12,061 bases of DNA from NCBI GenBank assembly GCA_051306415.1, contig JBPPNE010000189.1:1-12061 (forward strand), given 5' to 3'. This DNA comes from CBDDRG01 sp051306415 (lineage in GTDB: Bacteria; Pseudomonadota; Gammaproteobacteria; Pseudomonadales; Porticoccaceae). Shown piece after piece: positions 6,665-12,061 of the stretch. A program made the position numbers and the translations under genes. Under the pieces are notes generated by a model. That model saw nothing but the letters and a program-made list of their open reading frames with translations. It was not told where the DNA came from and did no database searches. How positions within the stretch are numbered: position 1 is the stretch's first letter; every line of letters starts with the position of its first letter.

Positions 6665-6686
6665 CACGGACAACTTCTTGTCCGTG
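6665..6686. promoter_or_regulatory. Perfect palindrome upstream of the DUF4331 cluster (candidate operator)
   Basis: CACGGACAA (6665-6673) and TTGTCCGTG (6678-6686) are perfect 9-base arms around a 4-base centre, 43 bases upstream of the DUF4331 start codon. No T-run follows on either strand, so a terminator is unlikely. The size and place suit the operator of a dimeric repressor, or a leader hairpin. On the minus strand a GGAAC (6701-6705) lies 16 bases before CGGA (6681-6684), vaguely like an ECF-sigma promoter; that reading is weak. Confidence 0.5.
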
Positions 6687-6958
6687 CACTAATACGCCAT
6701 GTTCCTAGATTTGGATGCAACTCAGGACAGATGAGCGTAGATGATGCCCGGGTGTTGACGCGCCCGTGGCGGTGCGATGGATACCATCGAACCCCATGCG
6801 TTGCAGGCGGAATTGAGACCGGCGGCCCAGCCGCGTTGGACGAACGGCATCCGAGCTGCCGGCGGATGGCGATTACGTCGAGATCCAGCCGGCGCAACCA
6901 GCCCGACACAGGCGGCGCTATCCATCAAAGACCGATAGAGTCACTAGCGCCCCGCGCT
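6687..6958. other. Non-coding or fully decayed stretch between the HAD remnant and the DUF4331 promoter region
   Basis: I find no recognisable protein, RNA gene or repeat here. The long plus-strand open frame that crosses it (6614-7258) has no domain-like features, no ribosome binding site, and runs antisense through the HAD remnant, so I treat it as chance. The stretch may be older remains of the gene tail decaying next door. Confidence 0.4.
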
Positions 6959-7231
6959 TCAGACGAGCAACAGTGGCAAATCCGTTACCGAGTCAATGAC
7001 CGCATCCGGTATCGCCCTGAACGCAGCCGCGCAGTCGTGGCGATACTTGCCGGTCTTGACAAGAATGCCAAGCCGGCCAGCAGCCTGACCACCGCCAACG
7101 TCGATGTCGATGTCGATGTCGATGTCGTCACCGACGATGGCGACTTGCTGAGGGGAGAGGCAAATGACAAACGGGATTCCGCTGTTGCAGTAGAACTCGA
7201 TGTCATCGAAGATCGCCGCCTGTGCCTGATC
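6959..7231 (-). pseudogene. HAD-IIA family phosphatase, C-terminal remnant with repeat expansion
   Basis: Read on the minus strand in a single frame, this encodes SPQQVAIVGDDI, then DIDIDI, then DVGGGQAAGRLGILVKTGKYR, then AIPDAVIDSVTDLPLLLV and a stop at 6959-6961. That is the C-terminal Asp-Asp loop and cap-to-tail region of HAD-IIA hydrolases (relatives of NagD and LHPP), where the usual wording is GDDI-xx-DVGGAQ-x-x-G, then V-x-TGK-(Y/F)-R, then PD-x-V-x-(D/N)-S-x-x-(D/E)-L. The N-terminal nucleophile motif (DxDGT) and most of the cap domain are absent, there is no start codon, and the segment before SPQQVAIV does not fit the family. It lies 7 bases after the end of the aldehyde dehydrogenase pseudogene on the same strand, so both were probably one transcription unit. 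It is clearly a dead fragment. Confidence 0.75.
7100..7129. repeat. Hexanucleotide repeat (GTCGAT)4 plus a diverged fifth unit
   Basis: GTCGAT occurs four times in a row (7100-7123), followed by GTCGTC (7124-7129). On the minus strand it encodes the alternating Asp-Ile run inside the HAD remnant. The family normally has two residues between GDDI and DVGG; here there are six, so two extra units (12 bases) have been added without breaking the frame, most simply by replication slippage. Confidence 0.85.
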
Positions 7232-7238
7232 CCGGACG

Positions 7239-8548
7239 TTACAACCCCAGGCGGTTGAGCACCCGGTAAAGCAGGTCGTGGGACTTACCGTAGGGCGGAT
7301 AGAATAATTCCGGCTTGCCGACTTTCGGAAAGGTAAAAACCGGCCGCAGTTTGCTCATCTCCAGAAAGCCATCGTAACCGTGGTAGTGACCCATGCCACT
7401 GGCGCCGACACCACCGAACGGAATGCTGTGTTGCAACACATGATAGATGCAGTGATTGATGGTCACGCCGCAGGAGAGTGTGTTGTAAATCACCCGCTGC
7501 TGCACAGCGCGATCCTTGGTGAACAGGTAGAGCGCAAGTGGCCGCTCGCCCGCACCTCGTCGAGGGAATCATAGGGCATGACCGGCAACAATGGGCCAAA
7601 GATTTCCTCATCAGCGATGCGCATCCCCGAGCGCACGCCCAGCACCAGTTGGGGCGGAATTTTACGCAATGCCTCGTTGTAATCACCGTCCACCAGCTTG
7701 ACCGTGTGTGCGCCTTTGACGAGAGCGTCGTCCAACGTCTCGCGCAGCCGCACGTAGGAGCGCTGGTCGATAATCGATGTGTAGTCGGTATTGTGAATGT
7801 CCGGGTAGCGTTGGCGCATGATCTCGCCAGCGATCATGACGAAGCTCTCCACCTTGGCGCGCGGCACGAATAGGTAGTCCGGCGCTACGCAGGTTTGCCC
7901 AGCATTCAGGAATTTGCCGTAGAGTAGCCGACTCGCGGCATCGCGCAGATCATAGTCGTCGCAGATTATCGTCGGCGATTTGCCCCCCAATTCCAGCGTC
8001 ACCGGACACAGGTTGTCGGCGGCGGCGCGCATCACATTGCGCCCGCTTTCGGCGGATCCGGTGTAGACGATGTGATCGAACGGCAAACTGGAAAATTCGC
8101 TGCCACTGAGTCCGGGCAGATAGGCCAAAGTATCGTCGCCGAAGGTATCGCGACACAGCTGCTGCATCAACCTGCAGAGGTGTTGCGAGTTGGTCGCGAG
8201 TTTGACCATGCAACGGTTACCCGCCGCCAGCGCGTTGATAATGGGGCCGACAGAAAGATAGAGCGGGTAATTCCAGGGCGTTGAAACGCCCACCACCCCC
8301 TTGAAAAATATCAGGGCTACCTTGCGCTTCTGTGGCCGCATCCAGCGCTTCAAATGCTTGCGGGTATCCCGAATCGCGCTGAGCACGCCAAAGATCTCGA
8401 CCAGTTTGGTTTCGGTCGGATTGCGATGGCCAAAATCAGCGGCTATCGCAGCGGCGATAGCGTCCGCATGGGTGGTGATCAGTTGCTCAAGTCGGGACAA
8501 TTGATCGAGCCGCTCCGCCAGCGAGGGGTAGGGCAGCGAGCGCCGCGA
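7239..8548 (-). pseudogene. Aldehyde dehydrogenase (coniferyl-aldehyde dehydrogenase type), frameshifted
   Basis: A relative of the coniferyl-aldehyde/aliphatic ALDH branch, which oxidises aldehydes to acids with NAD(P)+. Seen in order: YPSLAERLDQLSRLEQL (upstream of the TTG at 8500), KRWMRPQKRKVAL, GVVGVSTPWNYPLYLSVGP (nucleotide-binding), FDHIVYTGSAESGR, VTLELGGKSP (general-base Glu), NAGQTCVAPDY (catalytic Cys), EEIFGPLLPVMPYDSLDEV. At about 7560 the frame breaks: DSLDEVRA continues in another frame as ERPLALYLFTKDRAVQQ, through TINHCIYHVLQHSIPFGGVGASGMGHYHG to NRLGL and a stop at 7239. About 14 residues normally found between RKVAL and GVVG, a few before SSLPFDH, and about five at the frameshift are missing, so several deletions have occurred. 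No ATG start with a ribosome site is visible, and a TGA lies in frame at 8573. Both catalytic residues survive, but as read the gene cannot make a full enzyme. Confidence 0.85.
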
Positions 8549-8661
8549 TTCGTTGCTACGGTATCCTTGTCCTCATAGCCACCGGATCATCCATAAAGGG
8601 GCGAAAATGCTGTTGCCGGCACACCTTCAAGTTAGTTGCCATCCGCCCCGAACGGTAGGAT

Positions 8662-8690
8662 TAGGCAACGCCCGAGTAGATGATTATACT
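8662..8690 (+). promoter_or_regulatory. Candidate sigma-70 promoter of the Baeyer-Villiger monooxygenase gene
   Basis: TAGGCA (8662-8667; 4 of 6 with TTGACA) and TATACT (8685-8690; 5 of 6 with TATAAT) are separated by 17 bases, about 170 bases upstream of the monooxygenase start. The region 8576-8867 has no recognisable gene, so a promoter is expected here. It is a moderate match only. Confidence 0.4.
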
Positions 8691-8695
8691 TCTAC
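8676..8695. promoter_or_regulatory. Inverted repeat overlapping the candidate -10 box (possible operator)
   Basis: GTAGA (8676-8680) and TCTAC (8691-8695) flank ten bases that contain TATACT. Read outward to inward, the half-sites are GTAGATG and GTAGAAG, matching at six of seven positions. Its position over the -10 box would suit a repressor of the monooxygenase gene. No regulator gene is present in the window. Confidence 0.35.
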
Positions 8696-8867
8696 CAACC
8701 AGACCGCACGGCCCGCCAGCGTCCGCCGATTGCATTGAAAACCGGTCCCGAAGCCTGAGGAAACTCCGCATGGTCTGACTCCTTCGGAAGCCCGTCAAAG
8801 AACTTGAGCAGAGCTTCCCCCCAATTTTTTAACCGTTTCATTTACTCTCCAACTTGAGGTAACCACC

Positions 8868-10652
8868 ATGGCAGAAGCCAAAGCAGTGAGCAAAATAGCT
8901 AAAGGCGAGAACGTCTCCCGCCTGAGCGCCTTCGACCCCAACTACAAGACGGACAAGCCCCAGTCCTACTACGATGCCATCAAGCAGAAATTCGCCGAGG
9001 AGCGCGATCTGCGCCTGAACTACCGACCCGAGGGCACCGCCCAATACACGTCGGATCTGGATGGTGATCTGTCACACTTCGGCGACGACCCTTACGCGGG
9101 CAACTTCAAGCCGCGTGAAGCCATCAATGACACCGTCGAGGTGCTGTTCACCGGCGGTGGCTTCTCTGCACTGTTGTCCATTGCCCGCCTGCGCGAATAC
9201 GGCGTCAAGAGCATCCGCATTGTCGAGCGCGGGGCCGATGTCGGTGGCACCTGGTACTGGAACCGCTACCCGGGCGCGGCCTGTGATGTGCCCTCCTACG
9301 ACTATCTGCCGTTGCTCGAAGAGCTCGACTATGTGCCCAGCCGCCGCTACGCACGGGCCACCGAGATCTACGAGCACTGCCAGCGCATCGCCAAGCATTA
9401 CAACATCTACGACCTCGCGGTGTTCCAGACCACTGTCACCTCCACGGTGTGGAACGAAGAAGAGAAGATGTGGCATGTCAAAACCGACCGTGGCGACCAC
9501 ATGAAAGCGCGCTTCGTGGTGTGCGCCAACGGACCCATGGCCAAGCCCAAGCTGTCGAAAATCAAGGGTATCCCGAGCTTCAAAGGGCATTCCTTCCACA
9601 GCTCGCGCTGGGATTATGACTACACGGGGGAAAACCTGGAAAAGCTGAAAGGTAAGCGCGTCGCCATCATCGGCACCGGCGCTACCGCAGTGCAGGTGAT
9701 TCCCGAAGTCGCCAAGACCGCAAAAGAGCTTTACATCTTCCAGCGCACGCCCTCGTGCATCGACATCCGCAACGATTGGGCCACCGATCCCAACTGGGCC
9801 CGTAAACTGAAGCCCGGCTGGCAGGCCACGCGGCGCCTGCGCGCTATCGAGGGCTCCGACCCCCACTCCCAAAAGCCGGAGCGGGCCGAGGTAGCACCCG
9901 AGGAGAAAGTTCGCCGCCAGGAAAACGCCAATATCGACTACGTGATGTGGCTGCACAGCCGGATCGACGAAATCGTCGAGGACAAGGCAATCGCGGAATC
10001 ACTGAAGCCCTGGTACATGTTCATGTGCAAGCGGCCCACCTTCCACGATGAATTCCTGCCCACCTTCAACCAGCCCAATGTTCATCTGGTGGACACCCAC
10101 GGCAAGGGCGTCACCGAAATCACCGAATTGGGCCCGGTCGCCAATGGCAAGCAGTTCGAGGTGGACCTGATCATCTACGCCACCGGCTTCGAGGTGCAGA
10201 AAACCGGCATCTACAACCAGATCATCGGCGAGAACAGCCTTGAGCTGAACGACAAGTACAAGGACGGTATCCGCACGCTGCTGGGCATCCACTCCCACGG
10301 CTACCCGAACCTGTTCATCATGGCCGGCTATCAGGCGTCGTTTCAGTTCAATATCACTGACGTACTCTCGGTACAGGGCGATCACATCGCCGCTTGTATC
10401 AAGTACACGCGTGAGCACGGCTACAACTCCATCGACATCACGCCGGAAATTGAGGAGTGGTGGGTGCAGGAGGTCATCAACTACCGCGGCAAGACGGACC
10501 GCAACAAGGAGTGCACGCCAGGCTATTACAACTTCGAGGGCGAATTCAACCGCCGTCAGGATGGCACCTACAACGGCGGCTTCAAGCGCTACATTGCCCT
10601 GGCGCAATCGGTGCAGGGCGATATGGAGAAGGACTTCGTCTTCCGCAAATAA
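8868..10652 (+). CDS. Baeyer-Villiger-type flavin monooxygenase (class B)
   Basis: A 594-residue FAD/NADPH enzyme expected to insert oxygen next to a ketone, giving an ester or lactone, or to oxidise a heteroatom. Seen: an N-terminal extension of about 88 residues; an FAD Rossmann loop FTGGGFSAL (94-102), in which the usual G-x-G-x-x-G ends in Ala; the class signature GGTWYWNRYPGAACDVPS (126-143); the Baeyer-Villiger fingerprint FKGHSFHSSRWD (238-249; F-x-G-x-x-x-H-x-x-x-W-D); the NADPH Rossmann loop IIGTGATAVQ (267-276); CKRPTFHDEFLPTFNQPNV (387-405); and the ATGF motif (438-441). The tail WWVQEVINYRGKTDRNK..CTPGYYNFEG is typical of the long branch that includes 4-hydroxyacetophenone- and cyclododecanone/steroid-type enzymes. 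The start is ATG 8868 with GAGG (8856-8859) upstream. It is intact and monocistronic, with its own terminator. The substrate is unknown; aliphatic, cyclic or steroid ketones are all possible. Confidence 0.92.
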   Translation: MAEAKAVSKIAKGENVSRLSAFDPNYKTDKPQSYYDAIKQKFAEERDLRLNYRPEGTAQYTSDLDGDLSHFGDDPYAGNFKPREAINDTVEVLFTGGGFSALLSIARLREYGVKSIRIVERGADVGGTWYWNRYPGAACDVPSYDYLPLLEELDYVPSRRYARATEIYEHCQRIAKHYNIYDLAVFQTTVTSTVWNEEEKMWHVKTDRGDHMKARFVVCANGPMAKPKLSKIKGIPSFKGHSFHSSRWDYDYTGENLEKLKGKRVAIIGTGATAVQVIPEVAKTAKELYIFQRTPSCIDIRNDWATDPNWARKLKPGWQATRRLRAIEGSDPHSQKPERAEVAPEEKVRRQENANIDYVMWLHSRIDEIVEDKAIAESLKPWYMFMCKRPTFHDEFLPTFNQPNVHLVDTHGKGVTEITELGPVANGKQFEVDLIIYATGFEVQKTGIYNQIIGENSLELNDKYKDGIRTLLGIHSHGYPNLFIMAGYQASFQFNITDVLSVQGDHIAACIKYTREHGYNSIDITPEIEEWWVQEVINYRGKTDRNKECTPGYYNFEGEFNRRQDGTYNGGFKRYIALAQSVQGDMEKDFVFRK

Positions 10653-10675
10653 GCTGTCTGGTAGCGGGACGTTGC

Positions 10676-10713
10676 AACCCCCCGGTCGCGCCAAGCCGCA
10701 GCCGGGGGGTTTT
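10676..10713 (+). terminator. Rho-independent terminator of the monooxygenase gene
   Basis: AACCCCCCGG (10676-10685) pairs perfectly with CCGGGGGGTT (10702-10711) around a 16-base loop, ending in a TTTT run at 10710-10713. It starts 23 bases after the stop codon, and the very GC-rich stem makes it strong. Confidence 0.85.
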
Positions 10714-10938
10714 CTTGCGTCGATGCTCTATCAATTAACCGCAGGGTTATCCACGGCGACCATCTCACCACGCCGATTACACCAACTGCTCCAGCTATCC
10801 TGGTTGCTGACGATTCGCACGTTTCCCCGGTCCGGTGAAAAACCAGAGGATTGCCCAACATTGCCTTCGCTCTCCCAGTCTGGAACAATCCGCCGCGAAA
10901 GCGGTCTTTAACCAGAGTGAATAATCGCAGGAGTTACC
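10714..10938 (+). other. Intergenic region upstream of yccA
   Basis: No gene is recognisable. It must contain the yccA promoter because a strong terminator precedes it, but I cannot single out convincing -35/-10 boxes. The clear signal is AGGAG at 10929-10933, the yccA ribosome binding site. Confidence 0.4.
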
Positions 10939-11622
10939 ATGACTAGCTCAACCCCAACACCAGTCCGAACACCAGCGGTACAAAAAGTCGAGTCCGTACT
11001 CGCCTCCAACAAGGTCATCCGCAACACCTACCTGCTACTAGCGATGACGCTCGCGTTCAGTGCGGCGACGGCAGGCATTGCCATGGCCTTCAATCTGCCG
11101 CACCCCGGCATAGTGATCACTCTGGTGGGCTATTTTGGCCTGCTATTTTTAACCACCAAGTTCCGTAACAGCGCCATCGGCCTCGTCTGCGTATTTGCGC
11201 TCACCGGCTTTATGGGGCTGACCTTGGGGCCCATGCTGAACTTCTACCTCAAGCTCCCCAACGGCTCGCAACTGGTCATGCAGGCACTGGGAGCCACCGC
11301 AGTCACCTTTCTCGGCCTGTCGGCATACGCGCTATCCAGCCGCAAGAATTTCAGCTTCATGGGCGGATTCCTGATGGCGGGCATCCTAGTGGCCTTTCTC
11401 GCTGGACTAGCCGCGATATTCTTTGAAATACCGGCGTTGTCTCTAGCGGTATCGGCGATGTTCGTGCTGCTGATGAGCGGGCTGATTCTGTATCAAACTA
11501 GTGAGATCATCCACGGTGGTGAAACCAACTACATCATGGCGACAGTGACCCTGTACATCGCCATCTACAATCTGTTTACCAGCCTGCTGCAACTGTTGGG
11601 AATCCTCGGCAGCGACGATTGA
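10939..11622 (+). CDS. yccA: YccA / Bax inhibitor-1 family inner-membrane protein
   Basis: A 227-residue protein, normal for bacterial members (about 220). After a soluble N-terminus of about 28 residues there are seven hydrophobic segments: about 30-51 (YLLLAMTLAFSAATAGIAMA), 57-73, 78-98 (AIGLVCVFALTGFMGLTLGP), 112-130, 139-162, 167-185 and 197-222. The family marks are GFMGLTLGPM and the C-terminal block YQTSEIIHGGETNYIMATVT followed by YNLFTSLLQLLGI. In E. coli, YccA binds and modulates the FtsH protease and protects SecY when translocons jam; more widely the TMBIM family includes pH-gated calcium leak channels. Which role holds here is unknown. The start is ATG 10939 with AGGAG 5 bases upstream. 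It is monocistronic and looks like a core gene beside the accessory region. Confidence 0.92.
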   Translation: MTSSTPTPVRTPAVQKVESVLASNKVIRNTYLLLAMTLAFSAATAGIAMAFNLPHPGIVITLVGYFGLLFLTTKFRNSAIGLVCVFALTGFMGLTLGPMLNFYLKLPNGSQLVMQALGATAVTFLGLSAYALSSRKNFSFMGGFLMAGILVAFLAGLAAIFFEIPALSLAVSAMFVLLMSGLILYQTSEIIHGGETNYIMATVTLYIAIYNLFTSLLQLLGILGSDD

Positions 11623-11644
11623 TGCTGCCATCGCCCTGACACAA

Positions 11645-11674
11645 CCCCGCGCCAGAGCGTTCAATGGCGCGGGG
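11645..11674 (+). terminator. GC-rich hairpin after yccA, probable terminator
   Basis: CCCCGCGCCA (11645-11654) pairs perfectly with TGGCGCGGGG (11665-11674) over a 10-base loop, 22 bases after the yccA stop. There is only a weak T-rich stretch downstream (AAATTTCT), so termination efficiency is uncertain, but the position and stem are right. Confidence 0.6.
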
Positions 11675-11809
11675 AGCGGCCAAATTTCTGGCTGCGAAAC
11701 CCGGATTTACTTGCACCTGCACCAATCACCACGACCAATGTCACCCCTCAGCACAACCCGCGGCGCCGTGCCAGCTCTCTGTCACTAGAGTCTGTTGACA
11801 TTCAAGCAT

Positions 11810-11852
11810 GCCATTCTTGTCCAACTCATTGAAGGAGTTGGACAAGAATGGC
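11810..11852. repeat. 18-bp perfect inverted repeat with 7-base loop
   Basis: GCCATTCTTGTCCAACTC (11810-11827) and GAGTTGGACAAGAATGGC (11835-11852) are exact complements around ATTGAAG. No T-run follows on either side. It lies in a gene-free stretch about 30 bases from the outer end of an IS3-type element. It could be a bidirectional hairpin, a protein-binding site, or two abutted copies of a mobile-element end. Confidence 0.9.
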
Positions 11853-11880
11853 GCGCAGGCGCTTATGTACCGGCTCCGAT

Positions 11881-12061
11881 TGTCTGGACACGTTTTTGCA
11901 ATTCAGGCCGTCTTTCGCATGGCATAAGCCTGGCGAACTTCAAGGGGTGACATGAAGCCCGTTTTTTCGAGACGCCAATGGCAATTGTAGCGTTCCTTGA
12001 ACTCGGCCACGGCGACACCAACGTCTGCGAGGTTGTTGAAGAGACGGCCGTGGAAGACCTG
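11881..12061 (-). mobile_element. IS3-family insertion sequence, right-hand end (truncated by window)
   Basis: The element end is placed at TGTCTGGACACG (11881-11892), which begins with the TG dinucleotide typical of IS3-family termini (TG...CA) and lies 22 bases beyond the transposase stop codon. The rest of the element lies to the right of the window. The opposite terminal repeat would be needed to confirm the boundary. Confidence 0.65.
11903..12061 (-). CDS. IS3-family transposase OrfB, C-terminal 52 residues (partial)
   Basis: The minus strand reads QVFHGRLFNNLADVGVAVA, then EFKERYNCHWRLEKTGFMSP, then LEVRQAYAMRKTA and a stop at 11903-11905. This is the end of an rve-type integrase catalytic domain of IS3-family OrfB: the helix with F-N-x-L-A-x-x, the N-x-x-W segment seen here as YNCHW, and the T-P/S-P-x-E/LEVR tail. 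These residues follow the final catalytic glutamate, which lies outside the window. The gene continues past position 12061, so its integrity cannot be judged. Confidence 0.82.
   Translation of the reverse strand, partial: QVFHGRLFNNLADVGVAVAEFKERYNCHWRLEKTGFMSPLEVRQAYAMRKTA

Noticed and set aside
6614..7258. Plus-strand open frame of 214 codons
   Set aside because: It runs antisense through the HAD remnant and the DUF4331 leader, has no ribosome site, no domain-like sequence and a low-complexity Val-Asp run caused by the hexanucleotide repeat.
8553..8738. Plus-strand 61-codon frame upstream of the monooxygenase
   Set aside because: It shows no domain features and overlaps the candidate promoter; its start also overlaps the decayed ALDH 5' end.
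9072..9956. Long minus-strand frame of 294 codons inside the monooxygenase gene
   Set aside because: It is a GC-skewed antisense shadow of a gene with all expected BVMO motifs.

Overview
The window looks like an accessory region of a proteobacterial chromosome, most likely a gammaproteobacterium. The reasons are a full-length YccA/Bax-inhibitor-1 protein of the enterobacterial/pseudomonad type, proteobacterial aldehyde dehydrogenase and flavin monooxygenase relatives, Gram-negative signal peptides, and fairly GC-rich coding sequence with a more AT-rich left end. The lineage is inferred from protein flavour only; there is no rRNA or other marker.

Layout, left to right. (1) 253-1461 (+) is an intact luciferase-like flavin monooxygenase. 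(2) 1489-2598 is an insertion-sequence graveyard: the C-terminal third of one IS256-family transposase (minus strand) is abutted by the 5' half of a second one (plus strand), which carries two frame changes and a stop. (3) 6622 down to 2535 (-) is a tight envelope cluster: an exported DUF4331 protein, an exported TPR protein, and a HupE/UreJ-like membrane protein whose 3' end is fused to the IS scar. (4) 8548 down to 6959 (-) holds two decayed genes: a coniferyl-aldehyde-type aldehyde dehydrogenase with a frameshift and apparent internal deletions, and the C-terminal remnant of a HAD-IIA phosphatase with an expanded hexanucleotide repeat. (5) 8868-10652 (+) is an intact Baeyer-Villiger-type monooxygenase followed by a strong terminator. 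(6) 10939-11622 (+) is yccA. (7) From about 11790 on there is a long perfect hairpin and then the 3' end of an IS3-family element running off the window.

How the genes may work together. The two intact flavin enzymes and the dead aldehyde dehydrogenase suggest oxidation of hydrophobic or ketone/aldehyde substrates, with part of the catabolic content being lost. The DUF4331-TPR-HupE cluster is the most interesting intact unit. All three products appear exported or membrane-bound. The predicted mature N-termini of two of them place a histidine at position 3 (DUF4331, Ala-Ser-His) and position 1 (HupE-like, His-Lys-Pro), geometries known to bind Cu(II)/Ni(II) in other proteins. The HupE-like protein also has a canonical EF-hand loop. 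A role in envelope metal handling is my inference, not an established function. A 9-bp-arm palindrome sits upstream of the cluster, and a stem-loop separates its first two genes.
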